Shown: one piece after another, positions 38,600 through 51,900 of the stretch | Numbering within the stretch: the stretch's first letter is position 1 | Layout: the number at the start of each line of letters is the position of its first letter | Assembly (NCBI RefSeq): GCF_025118155.1 | Contig: NW_026251413.1 | Coordinates: 186,001 to 250,000 of the forward strand | Length of the DNA: 64,000 nt | Reading direction: 5' to 3' | Source: Cokeromyces recurvatus | Lineage: Eukaryota; Mucoromycota; Mucoromycetes; Mucorales; Mucoraceae | Position numbers and translations under genes: made by a program | The notes under the pieces: generated by a model | Told to the model about the DNA's origin: nothing | Database searches by the model: none | What the model saw: the letters and a program-made list of their open reading frames with translations, nothing else

Positions 38600-38830
38600 T
38601 TTTTCAGATCGCTTGACCACTAGGTAAATCGCTACCATAGAGTATGTTGGATTCTGTCATTATAAAGTATGAGCAACTAGAGAATATTGGAGAAGGGATC
38701 CATACTGAGATAATGGAGTTAGTAGTACTTTTGCAATGTTAGTGAAAACTGTTTTAATGTCACTACTTTTTTTTTGTTTCATTTAATAGTAATAGAGACA
38801 AAGAATTCATTATTACGTATTCTATAATAT
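38600..38830 (+). mobile_element. Trace of a Tc1/IS630-type transposase
   Basis: Contains TACCATAGAGTATGTTGG, matching TACCATAGAGTACGTTGG at 19750-19767 in the copy-B transposase. Further on, a reading (STFAMLVKTVL) weakly resembles that copy's TTAHFVKF segment. Too decayed to delimit. Confidence 0.4.
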
Positions 38831-39369
38831 AGTTTTTTTTTAAGTCCCTTTACCTGGTCTATAGATAGAACAGAAGGAAGGACGTATGATAGTTGATATG
38901 AATCAATGAATCAACAGATTTACAGACGTTTTATAACATAAGATATGAATCTTTATCGGAAGGTGACAGCAGAATCTCTTCTGGTAATAAGCGATTTGTT
39001 ATATAATGAATAGGATAGTTTCTGCTAAATAAAAAAGGGAGGTTTTTTCTTCTTCTTCTTCTTCGAATAGTTAGATCCAGTGCTTCCTCTTCTGGAATAG
39101 TCAGATCTAACATCTGTTAATTCTTTTCTTGAGTCTTCAAATGTAATTTTTTTTTCTTTACAAAGATGGTCTTGATGAACAAGGAAATGAGGCAACGGAT
39201 TGGAAGGAAAATTTGATCCCTTCCTTGGATTAAAAAAAAAATTGAAAGAGAAGTCTGAATGGGATATATAATGAAAAGAAAACTATATAAAGTCAATCAT
39301 TCCAAAAGTCAGCAAAAAAAAAAAAAAAAAAATATATATTATCTTATAAACTATTTTGATCAATAGCCT

Positions 39370-39745
39370 TCTGCCACAACAAAAGATGCAGTCGATGCTT
39401 TAACACAAGTCTTTGAAGGATTTAGCTTTAAAAAATCTACTGTTGTTGGAGAATTTATATCCAAGGAATGTAGTATATCTTGTTGTAAGAAATGATGAAA
39501 CAAGATTTGAATGGATAAATACAGATATTGTATTTTTTTTTTATTGATGAAGCTGGTTTTAATATTGATATGAGGCCGCAAAACTGCTCATTCAGCTCGT
39601 GGTACTCCAGCTATGATTACTAAAAGCAGTATCCCATACAGTTCTCGGAGCAAATTTCTGTCATAACAGATATTGTAAATATCGAGTTGAAGATTCCTCA
39701 ACTCCCAAAAAGAAAAAAGAAAGTCCTAAAACATGTCTAGTTTAA
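39370..39745 (+). pseudogene. Decayed Tc1/IS630-type transposase remnant
   Basis: Readings in shifting frames reproduce transposase blocks in order: DALTQVFEGFSFKKSTV, a CSISCKK boundary, RFEWINTD, FIDEAGFNIDMRP (first catalytic Asp), RGTPAMI and a Lys-rich stretch. The order and spacing match 16700-17110 of the DD34E element. Multiple frameshifts and a stop make it non-functional, and the C-terminal catalytic half is absent. Confidence 0.7.
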
Positions 39746-40000
39746 AATAAAGAGCAGTATACTATAGAGAATGAGCTGCTTCAAGGGAAAAAAAAACTAT
39801 TGCATATTTATATGTAATATCTGTCTGCTGCATTATTTTATCACGTCTCCATTTTTTTTTTTTTTTTTTTAGACCTTCATAGGTGGAGTTAGATATCACC
39901 ATTTTAATTCAAATTCCGTTTCACTCTATACATAAATTTATTTTGTTATTGCGTTGTTCTGCTTCTTTGTTAGAATTTATTACAAAGAGGAAAAAAAAAA

Positions 40001-40720
40001 ATGTCTGATGGTATAAGACAAGCTCTTATTTCGAACCTATTTCCTCAAGGTAGCAATAAGAAAAAAAAAGGATATTCTCTCTTTTTTAGTTATTTATTGT
40101 TTGTTATCTCTTACTTTTCTCATGTTTTTCTCATCGTTAACATTAGGTTCCTCAGAAAAATTAATCATCCACATAAAAACATATAAAGACATTCAGTCCA
40201 CCGAGAATAATAAAGATTTCAAAGGAACACCACGTTATTTATGTCTGACCCGTAAGTTGCATAGATATATCTTTATTTTATTTTTTATTTAATTATATTA
40301 TATAGAAAAAAAGAATGCCATGCGGCTTTTAAAGGTGAAAAGAAATCAAAATGGAACTTTTAGTATTTCCAGAGCTTGGTCTCTTGATGACATTAAACAG
40401 ATTCAAAATCTCGATGTAAGGCGTATTTTTTTTTTTTTTATTGCTTGTTTGATGCTTAGTTTTGGCATCTTGACTTTTATTCTAGAATTATCAATTTTCC
40501 ATTATACTCAACAAAACATATTTATGGGCAGTTGAAAGAAACAGAGATAAAATGATATTCTTAGCTTTTCTAATTGACGTAAATATATATATATACATAT
40601 TTATATGTATATATGATATAACATGAATTTTAATATTTACAATAGTCTTGTCGACGCTCAGCAACACGAATGCCAAAGTTAGTTAATATTGATGAAAGTC
40701 GAATTATTCGATGTGAGTCC

Positions 40721-40763
<43 letters not shown>

Positions 40764-41535
40764 CTTTATACTCATTATTAACTTCTTTTATACTGTTATT
40801 ATCATTAGATTTGGCTGACCCTCATGCTCCTACTATGGGTTTAAATAATCTGAATGTATCCACTTTATCTGATAATAATATAGATCATAATGCACCACTC
40901 TCTTCCACAATCCATGATGTGCCCTCACCTTCTACAAGTACAGGCTATAATACAATAACACAAGCCTCTATACACTCTTCAAATACTATCTCTGAAAAAT
41001 CTTCTCCAAAACCTACTTACACGCAACAATCGCTAAAGCCTAAAGCTCCACAACATCAACCTTCTGTTTCAAGAACATCGCCTACCCTTTCGCCACAATT
41101 ATGTAAAAAAAAAAAAGAAAAAAAAAGGTTTTTTATAAAACTGTAAACTCGTATTCTAATTTTTTTTTTTTTTTTTTTTTTTTTTAGTATCTCGAGAAAA
41201 TATCAGTCCTCAATATAGTAATAATACTGAAACTTATCAGCGTGATGAACGTAAAGAACGCGATCGTATTAGAGAAGCTAAAAAGGAACGAGAAAGATTG
41301 GAAAAAAAGGCACAAGAGGAAAAGGAACGACAAAAGAAAGAAGAGGAAAATCAAGTAAAGATGGCTGAACAGGTATCTTTGATGAATGTCGAAGAATTAT
41401 TAACAGATTCTAATTGGAAAGCAAGTGGTAATGCTGCAGCGCTTGAAAAGAGATTATTAGGTGAATTGCATGCATTAGAAGCTGTAAGTTATATATATAA
41501 ATATTTGTATATATTTGTGCACTTAAAAAAAATGC

Positions 41536-41580
<45 letters not shown>

Positions 41581-44500
41581 AGGCTAATGTTCATGCTATT
41601 ATTCAATCGGATGAACGAGTTCGATCAATTGTAGAGCATATCGATAAGTCTTTGGAAGAACTAGATAAGATGGAAAGTTGGCTATCGCTTTATGGTGCAG
41701 AGCTTAACGTAAGTGATGAGAAAACAGAAAAGATTTAACCTCTTTTAAAAAAAAGAAAGAGAGGGAAAACCATTTGTAATTTATCTATCCATTTTTACTT
41801 TTTCCTATTCTTGTATTATTTTTGTTATTTTGATCTTTTTGCAATTTTTTTTTGTTATATCTACATTTTCTACTTACTCCCTTTCTTTTGTAATGTAATC
41901 AAATTAAACCAATATATCTATTTTTTTTTCTTTTTATATTCTTTTTTCGTATCTTTATGACTATAGAGTATGGGTGATGATATTCGTGAAATAGAGACAC
42001 AAAATAGAGCACTTCAAATTTTGAATTCAAATCAACATGCACTGATGGCTGAGTTAGACAACTTACTGGTAAAAAAAAAATCAACTCAAATGAAACAAAC
42101 CTAGATATATCAACTAATATATATATATGTATGTATGTATATTAGACAGCTATTTCTATACCTAGAAGATGCTTAGATAGCTTGCAAAATGATCCTATGG
42201 AATCAGTAGATGATGTGATACGCATTCAAGAATCTGCAGAAATTTTACAAAAGGTGATCAAGACAAAATTAGAGGATGGTTTACAAGAGATGATAGCTGT
42301 TCAACAACGTCTTGAAACATATAATGTGCATGGGAATAAATTTAGTGAAAGAATATTCAAGTTTTTAAAAGAGCAATTTGAGCTTCAGGTAATCTATATA
42401 TATACATACATATATACATTCAAGAAATTGAATGAATAGAATGTAAGCTCATACCTTTTATATAAGGCAAAAATATATTTAGATCAAAAGTCGAAATCAA
42501 CTGCTGCTGGAAATAGAAAAATAGTTGCACAACCTCATGAACAAATTGAAAATCAATTGATCAAATATCAGGGATTTAATCTTTGGGAAAAAGAAATGGA
42601 GCCTAGAATGTATAATGAATTACAAAGAGTAAAATAGATAACAAAGTTCTTTTTTTGATCAATAGAGAGGAAAGGGGAAAAAAAAAAAGAGTACTCATAT
42701 ATATACATATATGTATTCATTTGGATATAGTATTATGCTCAAGCAATGGCACCTTTATATGAACGTGATATACGTGAGCTAATTGATGCGACACGATCCT
42801 ATTATGCAGCTCTACGTAAGCGAGATATAGATGAGCTTGATTATGGTAAGTCATTCTTATTATCCATTCTTCTTTTCTAAAATGCAAATATATATTTAAA
42901 TGTTATGTAGTCTTTAAACCTGAAGAATCTCGACCTGCAAGGGCATTAGCCTATGCACCTAATTTACGAAGTGACGACTCTAAACCTCATCGATATCGTC
43001 ATATGCTTCGTGGCTCTGTAGAAGGAGTAATCGGAGGAAGTTTCAGTGGTAATCGTTCAAGTATAGATGAAGATGAAAAGGCGGCTGATGATGTAAAGTT
43101 AAATATAATTTGTGTGTGTGTGTGTGTGTTTAGGAGGGGCGGAAGATGATATTGAATATATATATATATAATTTTAATTCATTTATAGGCCTTTGCTCAA
43201 ATGATAAGTCAAGCTGTCATGTTGGTTTGCAGGGAGCAGAATTATATGAGTGATTTATTTGAACTTCGACTTCCTAAATCATTTTTAGAAAGAGACATGG
43301 TTTATTCACAAGTACCTAATAAATCTGATTTATACAGTAGACGAGATAAAATTCGTGATGTTAAAATATCAAAGAAGATTTTGTAAGCTTTTTTTTTTTT
43401 TTTTTTCTGTGAAGAAAGAAGGAAATTAACGTATTTATTTTTCAAGATCTTGGATGGAAATTATTTTCGAGACTTTAGAACCAAATTTGGTAGGATTATT
43501 AGAATATGGTGTCAAAAGTGATCCAACGTAAAGCTTAAACTATCTTTTTTTCCCCCCCTAAAATTTGAAATGTAACTAATTAATAATGTAATACAATATA
43601 GTCAAGCAGTCAGTATGCTTGGTGCTGTTGAATTCCAACAAGAGAAATGGGATGGATCAGACCAAGAATTTGTTTTATCTTTATGCAAATCCATATTGCA
43701 AAGATTGACAAAAATGTTTCAAAATTTTATTGTAAGTCATATATATATATATGTATACATTCAATGATAAATAATGCGTATATGTTTGTTAGAATGAGCA
43801 AGTTCGTGTTATTGAAGAAACAAAGGTCAGTTCTAAAAAGCGTAGAGGTATTTTATCTTTCTTTAGGACATTTCCTATCTTTGCAATGCGATTAGAAATA
43901 GCAGCACTGAATGTTCAACCTGAATCTGAGACTCGGGTCACAGTTAATAATGCATATGAAAAGATCATTCAAGCTATGATGGGAAGTTTAGATAGTATTG
44001 CTCGAGAAGGCGATCAAGCTGGTGATGATAAAGAGCAATTAAATGCAACTATCATGTATATTGGTAAGTCAAAAAAAAAATCTTCAGATATAAAAAAACA
44101 CAGTTCTCACATATCCCCTCCCCCCTTTTTTTTTCTTAAAAAAGAAAATATGCATCATATGTATCATACACTACGAACAAATAAACTTCATGTTTTAGAG
44201 AAATGGATAAAACATGCAAAAACACAATACGATAATAGTTTAAATGCTTATATCAAGGTCATCATCCGTCGTCCTCTTGGGAAACTTCTCGAATTCTTTG
44301 AAGGTGTTGAACAGATGACACATACAAATACACCTGAGGAAGTTTCGTTTCATATGAATTATAATAAGACTCAATTACGTAAAGTCATTATGTCTTATCC
44401 ACCAAAGGAGATCAAGAAATCTCTTGAACAACTTTATAAACGTGTCGATAAACATTTTTCGGAAGAGGAAGGTTTGTTGCAAGTCGTTTGGCGTGGTATT

Positions 44501-44641
44501 CAAGAGGAATTCATTCGTCAACATGAAAAAATGGAAGACTTGATACGTAAATGCTATCCTGATGCAGGTGTTCAGCTTGAATTCACCATTCAAGACTTGC
44601 TGGGAATGATGAGTGAACTTGCACGAAAAGTAAATGTGTAG
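40001..44641 (+). CDS. SEC3: Exocyst complex subunit SEC3
   Basis: Subunit of the exocyst, which tethers secretory vesicles at sites of polarized growth. Eighteen exons join in phase to 1,038 residues: 40001-40049, 40147-40251, 40306-40415, 40486-40578, 40646-40712, 40809-41102, 41188-41483, 41583-41708, 41967-42068, 42146-42388, 42467-42628, 42731-42845, 42911-43092, 43189-43382, 43447-43527, 43602-43731, 43793-44063 and 44145-44641. The N-terminal ~140 residues fit the Sec3 PH-like domain (MSDGIRQALISNLFP, FKGTPRYLCLT, WSLDDIKQIQNLD), which binds phosphoinositide and Rho GTPases in the family. A Ser/Thr/Pro-rich linker follows, then a charged coiled coil (KKERERLEKKAQEEKERQKK) and the helical exocyst body. 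The exon 6 acceptor after the 39-nt T tract is the least certain junction. Confidence 0.93.
40723..40761. repeat. 39-nt poly(T) tract inside a SEC3 intron
   Basis: Uninterrupted T run between the donor at 40713 and the acceptor at 40808. Confidence 0.95.
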
Positions 44642-44876
44642 AGGAGAATGCAAACTATGTAATAATAATAAAAACAGAGTAAAAAAAGAACGGATACCAA
44701 TATAATCTATATAAATGTACATATATATAAAAAAAAAAGAAAAAAAAAAGACTATATGTGGTGTTAAATAATTAATCTGCAAAGATGTTTCTTTGCAATA
44801 ACAAAAAGAGCAACATTTTCTCTTTTATTTTTATTATGTAATAAAGATGGTTTTTTTTTTTTTTTTTTTTTTTTGT

Positions 44877-46202
44877 TTAGAGATCTTTCTTAAGAGTACC
44901 CATAAATTGATGCTTTTCGGCAGCAGTTTGGAAACGACCATGACCAAACTTGGAAGAGGTATCGATGAATTTAAGAGACACCTTTTCGAGAGCAGAACGC
45001 TTAGTGTGAACGGTAAGGGACTTACGAAGAGTGATAACACGTTTCTTGGCACCAGCACAACAACCCTTGATCATCACAAAGTCTTCATTTACAATACCAT
45101 AATGAGGGAAGCCACCCATAGGAGTGATAGGCTTCTCAGTCAAGTCATATTCAGTAGTACCTGACTTGGCATCAGCACCATGAGCAATACGGTAAATCTT
45201 TTTATTAATTTCAGTACGACGGTGATAACCTCGTTGACCAGCACGAGCAACAGAGTACATTACTCTACTAGGATGCCAGGCACCAATACAAGCAACCTTA
45301 CGCAAACCACGATGTGTCTTACGAGGTAACTTCTTAGTACCCCAACGATGTGTAACACCTTCAAAACCATGACCTTTAGTGGTTGCAATAATATCAATCA
45401 TCTCATCTTGTTCAAACACTGAACCTACATTAACCTCCTTTTCAAAATGATCACGTGCCCATTCCACTTTATCTGCCACAGAACCACCATTTAATTGAAT
45501 TTCCATAATGTGAGCCTTGCGTTGATGAAGTTTGGCTTTAGAGATTTGTGTATGAGCAATGACACGGACAACAGAACAGTATTTCTTGATACGTTCAGTT
45601 TCACGAGCAATGTCTTTAGCGCCTTCAGCATACTTTTGAGCATATTTAGTGAAGGCCTTCTTCTTGGAACGGTACCAGTTCTTATAGAATCGACGCTTAG
45701 CTTCTTCAGAGAGATGTTCAGCCCAAACGGTGGTTAACGAACGAAGACCACGAGGGGTTTCAACATAGCCAACCATACCAACAATGACCATAGGGGGAGA
45801 TTCGATAACAGTAACGGCTTCAACAATTTCTTTCTTATGCATCTTGGATCCAGGACGTTCAAGATCACGAACAATATGTGTCATGCCAGCTTTGTAACCC
45901 ATGAAGGCAGTCAAGTGAACAGGAAGCTTAGAGTTATCCTTGGGGTAAGCCTTAACACGACCACGATGAGATCTGGTTCTCTTACGAGGTCCAAAACCTA
46001 AATGACCATGACGAGGTGCTTCAAATTTTCTATCATAAGTTAATTAAATATTAGCTGAACTGAAGCATTTAACATTTGAATCTAATGATTGTGAAAAAAA
46101 AAACAAACCTATGAGACTAAATAAAAAAAAATGAAAAGAGCTACAGGTTAGATATCTCGTAATGACTCTATTAATAGATGTATAAATTATGATATTTACC
46201 AT
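44877..46202 (-). CDS. RPL3: 60S ribosomal protein L3 (uL3)
   Basis: Core large-subunit protein next to the peptidyl transferase centre. The main exon is 44877-46029. To complete the conserved start [12 protein letters not shown], two more coding exons are required. One is an 8-nt microexon (TCTCATAG, 46109-46116), bordered by TTTAG and GTTTG. The other is an ATG-only exon at 46200-46202, followed by GTAAAT. The spliced total is 1,164 nt, i.e. 387 residues, the same length as yeast Rpl3. Family text includes [28 protein letters not shown] and [16 protein letters not shown]. Codon use is biased, as in the pyruvate decarboxylase. It converges with SEC3 (235 bp apart) and diverges from the MCT transporter. 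Confidence 0.95.
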
Positions 46203-46779
46203 ATTCTATTATGTTGGATGGATGGATTAAAAAAAAATAAAAGAATAGAAGCAGATAGCTAGTAGTAGTTATCTGATTATGCGGGAGGAGCAGCAAGGCA
46301 ACAAGCGTATAATTATTATAAACTCCGCTTCAGAACCTGGTAGTATTGTTGCTATAGTAGTAATAGTGTTCGTTCTACTGGTTTTTTTTTCTCAGGTAAA
46401 ACAACATCAGCATACTAAAAAATAAATAAGCCTTTCCCTATTAGCATTGTTAAATAGCATGTAAGAGAAGAGAAAAATAATAATAACAATCAAAAACGTA
46501 ATAGCAACTATTACATAATAGTAGTGAATAATATTATGCAAATTACCCATTGTTTAGTAACATGCATATTTTTGAAACAATATATACAAATAATAATAAT
46601 AAAAAATAGGCTTTATTTATATACCTATTTCTGCAATATATTTTAATATTAATAAGAGGATGTACGATGTAATGAAATACTATATTGATACAAATTTAAG
46701 GTTTTTTGATAAAGTTATTAGATTTGAGTGTAACATAAAAAAAAGGGGATCAATATTTATGCTGACATGAAAGAAATAG

Positions 46780-46820
<41 letters not shown>

Positions 46821-46977
46821 CATAATATATTATCGGGAAACAAATAATTAGTAGTAGACAATAATCACTATTTTTTTTTTCTTTTAAAGGGATAAGATTA
46901 GAACTTTCTTTTTTTTTTCTTTTTCTTTTTTCTTTTTCTTTTTTATTTAAAAATATTAAAAAAAAAAGAGAGAGAAA
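46203..46977. promoter_or_regulatory. Divergent promoter region between RPL3 and the MCT transporter
   Basis: 775 bp holding both promoters, with a 40-nt A run at 46780-46819 and a T/C-rich tract at 46900-46945. No specific factor site was recognised. Confidence 0.5.
46780..46819. repeat. 40-nt poly(A) tract
   Basis: Uninterrupted A run in the RPL3/MCT divergent promoter. Confidence 0.95.
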
Positions 46978-48045
46978 ATGGCAGAACGCCGCAATTCAAT
47001 AAAGATAGAATGTCAAAAAGAACAATTAGCACATGATGAAAAGGACTTTTCAGATAAGCAGACAATTAATTTTATGAATGAATTTAAAGAAGATCATCTA
47101 TCTATCGAATCAGGAACAGATAGACTTGAATTATTGCAACCGCCTGATGGCGGAAAAGCCTGGCTAGTTTTATTTGGCTGTTTCTGTGTAAATAAATAAA
47201 TAAATAAAAAGATAATAATACATTTAAAATAATGTACTGACTTGATATATATATATATATGACAGGGTATATTTTGCACGTAAATATTATGATACATCTA
47301 AATAGGATATTTAAAGAAAAATATACATATGTATAACATGATTAATAGACAGGGTTACAATTATGTATGGGGCATTTTTTTGAATTACTATAACAAGTAT
47401 ATTTTTCCAGATCAAATGACAGCTTTATCATGGATTGGATCATTATGGCTAGCTTTAGCAAATATTGTGGGTCCGTTTTATAGTTGGTTTGCTGTAAAAG
47501 TAGGTTACAAATGGATGTTGATAACTGCAGTAGTGCTTTGGTCACTAGGAATTATGTTGGCCAGTATAGCAACACAGGTACCATATTTATCATAATTTTT
47601 GAAGAAAAAAAAAAAGACTTAATATATATGTATACATGTGTGTATTAGATTTGGCATTTATATTTAACACAAGGTGTATTAATGGGGATTGGAGCTTCTT
47701 TAGTTTGGTTTCCATGTGTTAGCGCTGCTCAGCAATGGTTTTCAAAACGTAGAGGATTAAGTGTAGGTATAGCAATTTCAGGCTCAGGCTTTGGTGGACT
47801 TATTCTTTCAAATGTGATACAAGCCATTATTGACAATCTGGGATATCAATGGGCACTTCGTATTGTTGGTTTTATATCTTTTGTGTTATTGTCTATCTCT
47901 GTTTTTACTGTACGACCTCTGAATCCACCTCAAAAAAGCGATATTAAGATCTTTAACCTTCAACCTTTCCGTAATATTCAATTCAACTTGCTATTTGCCA
48001 TTCAATTCATTGGTAACTTTGCTTTTAATGTAAAGTGTAAAAAGG

Positions 48046-48078
<33 letters not shown>

Positions 48079-48744
48079 AGTGTGATAATGAAGGTACTAA
48101 TGATATAAATACAATTTATTATTATTTCTATTACAATAGGTGCCATCTAGTTTCTTACCTGGTAAAATATATATATATATATATAATGAAGTTATACATT
48201 GATACTAACAATAAGCTTGTCTAAATATTTTTATTAAGCCTATGCTGATTATCTTGGATTAGATCCTTGGATTGGTACAAATATGTCTGCTATTATTTCA
48301 GGCGTTATGATCGTTGGTAAGATCTCGAGTGGTTTCATTAGCGATTTTGTAGGAAGAGCCAATATGACATTTATCACAACTACATTGACGGGTGTCATGT
48401 GTCTTGCTGTTTGGCTTGTAGTGACGACGCCAGCTGGTATCTGGGCTTTTGCTGCCATGTTTGGCTACTTTGGTGGTGGATACCTTGTGATGGTCCCTGC
48501 ACTTTTAGGTCAAGTGATTGGAATGGATGATATTGAAGCTGCAAATGGTCTATTGTTCTTTGCTTGGTTCTTTGGTGGTCTCTTTGGTTCACCGATTTGT
48601 TCTGCTTTAATCAATGATGCTAGTGGTCATCCTACCTATAATTATGCCATCATCTTTGGTGGCGTTCTCATGGTGTTTGCTGGTCTATTGGCTTGGGTTG
48701 TGCGTGTGATAAGAGGGGGCTGGAACCCGTTTATCAAAGTCTAA
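46978..48744 (+). CDS. Monocarboxylate-transporter-like MFS permease
   Basis: Twelve-helix major-facilitator protein of the fungal MCT group, probably in the plasma membrane; the substrate is unknown. Exons 46978-47187, 47266-47279 (14 nt), 47349-47577, 47649-48029, 48140-48161 (22 nt) and 48239-48744 give 453 residues, in phase throughout. A hydrophilic N-terminus of about 55 residues ends in PPDGGKAWLVL, the conserved entry to helix 1 of MCTs. Other landmarks are GIGASLVWFPCVSAAQQWF, SKRRGLSVGIAISGSGFGG and GKISSGFISDFVGRANM. The two tiny exons are needed to keep helix 1 and helix 7 continuous. Family assignment is secure; lactate, pyruvate or other substrates cannot be distinguished. Confidence 0.92.
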
Positions 48745-48947
48745 ATTATCATATTCCACATAGTATACATACAAATATATATATATATATTCTTGTATTT
48801 TTATTTTTATTTTTTTTATTAGAAATAAGGAAATATCTTTAATGTATTATACATATTGACAATTAAATAGGTTCTTCTTGAATTTTTTTTTTTTTTATAT
48901 TATACATAAGAGATAATTTGTATTTATTATACTTATTTTTAGTTGAA

Positions 48948-51900
48948 TTATATATCTTCTTCTAATATCATTTCATCATCATCATCATCATCATCATCCT
49001 TTTCTTCTTCTTCTTCTTCTTCTTCGAAATTCATTTTTTCATCTTCTAAAAATTCTAAATTCTCGGGATACAATTTCAAATACAAACGATTCAATGTATC
49101 CAAATCATTTTCAAGATCTAACATTTCATCATCCTTATATGAAAATCGATCCTCAACTGTTGGTAACTGAGCAACATCTATGGGTTTAGGCATCCATTCA
49201 AACATCTTATTTCGTTCCTCTTCAGATACATCATGATCATAAATGTAATTGTATTGAATAGGCTGGACTACATCCTTGACCAAAACTGGCGGCTTAGGCT
49301 TCTTGGGAGACATTGGAAACTTTTGTGGAGGATCAGGGGGTCCATCCACCAGACAAAAGAACTCCTGAGGATCAAATGTACCATAGGTTCGTTCACAAGT
49401 GGATACATGTCGATGATACGCCTGAGCTGTATCCTCAAGTGTTTCCAACGTTTGTAACTTACCCCAAAGATCCATGACTGGCAACTCCTCAAACATAGGT
49501 AATCCCCCTTGGGCAACTGACTCAAGATCGTATTACGCTGCATGAGTGGGACCATAAAGGTCCCAATGACAGATTGTCGTTTTTCAGATTTTACATGTGT
49601 GCCAAACTCAACATGATTAGTCGAAAAGGCTTCAAAGCCTTGGAAATTAGGGTAAAGCATGACATAAGCTCGCAAATAAACAAGTTCGATAAAGTATTTC
49701 TTCCATGATTTTTTCCATTTATCAGATCGACTCCCGGGGACACTGATGAGTCGTGTTCGATGACCTTTTGGTAGATTGAGATCTTCAAGACGTCGCACTA
49801 GATATGCATGGAATTCACGCCAGTGTTCGGGGAAATAGACAGCACCCCAACTACAAGGAATTTGGCTTGCATAAGGGATATGGTTTGGAAATCCTGCTGG
49901 TAGAAGAACTGAATTAGGATTGAAACTAACTCGGCCTGCTGGGATCAGTTCCAGGTTGCGAGGCGCATACAGACTAATGCCATACATTAAACGATATGCC
50001 TCTTGGTTACCACTATATCGATATTTAAGTATAGCATATTTAGACCATACATAAAAGAGAGGGGAGACTTCAATATCATCCTCAAGAAGGACAGCATATT
50101 CATGATTATGGCTAGGATACCATGACTCAACAATGGCAGGCATAAGCCCACCCTTACGAATACGATGTCGAAGCGTTTTTTTACCATATTTCCACACAAA
50201 ACTATTTACAAGCATACGTGTTACTCTATCTGATGATTGTTCCATATTAATCATTAAATCAACTTGATCTCCTAGATAGATTGACTTTGAAGCAGATTGT
50301 AAAAGACGTGACAATGAATGAGGTCTTCTATCAGTAATCATGACTAATTTAATTTGAATTTTATTCCAATCTGCAAAAAGAGAAAAAAAAAGAAAGTTAA
50401 ATTTATTTTACATGTATAAACTAATATATATATATATATATATATACTTTACTTGATAGGGCATCTAAAGAAAGATTAGGTATCCACAAAGCATGTACAA
50501 TCTCATTCTCAGGTAAACCAATTTCTGTAATTTGATAGGTTTCTGCCACTAATTTTAACGAATAATAAAGAGGCATTGCACTAGGATCATTTATAGGCTT
50601 AACCTGAATCATGATATGAGGATGAATCATTTTTACAAGTTGACCCACTAGGATATCCTTAGAACGCTCCAACGTAAAATCATGAATTTCAATATTGCTC
50701 TGACAGTTTGTTTCATTCAATACATGTTGTACTCTTTCCTTATTAATATCATCACCCAATAGTGCTAAATGAACTGGATCTTTGAATCGACATATTAATG
50801 GGTAAAGAGAAATAAATTGCTTTGTCGATTTAATGATTAAAAGTACGTTGGGTTGATTAAAGAATCGATGTTGTAAAACAGTTGGAAATTGATTCTTAGT
50901 CATGTGAGTCTTCCAAGCTACATTAGTGTTCCAACTCTCTAAAGCTTGTTCACAAAGCTGCTTGTTAATTATAATCTGTGGTGAAGGTAAAAAGACAGTG
51001 GGGATATTAAGCTGATGATTAAGATTAAGACTGATATAGTAACCTAAAGGTAATTTAAGAGATTCCAAAGATATATCTATCATTATATAGGGTAGCCATG
51101 ATTTACGAAGAAGCCAAGCACCTAATATCATATCTGCAGGCTGTGACAAATCAATAGGTAAATGTGTATCAACTGGTAAACAAAAATGGTTTGGAGTAGT
51201 AGATTGAGGATTGAAGACAAGAGCTCGAGTGCCGATCAAAGCATCTTTATAGTCATCATTCTGGTGAACTTTCATAAGATATTCCAGCTCGTTTAGAGAT
51301 GATTCAGATAATGGCATATTCTCATCTAATACATATATATATTCTGTATTAATTTCATGCTGGTGAAGTGCCTGAAGCCAAACTGAAGCCCCCGCTGTAC
51401 CAGCAGAGAAACCATCACTCTCGGTCACATCAGTATTCATGATTGAACGATCTATAGCAGTGACTTTTATTTTTATATTGTCTGACACTATCTTTTCATT
51501 AATAAGGGGTTTTAATTGAGACGAGCAAATAATAGATACTTCAAAGTTGACAGGTACTGAAGTCCAGCTAGAGATAAGGACATCTAATTTTGATAAAGTA
51601 TTCTTTGAATAGATAGGTAAAATGATGGTAACATCTTGTAATTGTACTTGGTTATAAATAAGGGTATCATAATCATGGCCTTTTGTTGTATAAGACATAA
51701 GTCCTTTTAAAAAATTAATCTTTTGATTGGTTGGATTATAAACTGGATTAGATATCACCCAAGGATTATATTCTAATATCAATAATAAATTAAAATAAAG
51801 TGCATACATACGTTAAATGTATTTTACCATCATCCCATGTTGTATTCAATGTTGGCAATTTGACTTGATTAAAGGCTACATTTGATAATGTAGTGTCATT

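Noticed and set aside
38931..39113. Minus-strand 60-codon frame with LDLTI repeats and poly-Arg
   Set aside because: Repeat-derived translation of a TCT microsatellite between transposase remnants.
48943..49170. Ser-rich plus-strand frame
   Set aside because: Antisense of the Glu/Asp-rich tail codons of the glycosyltransferase.
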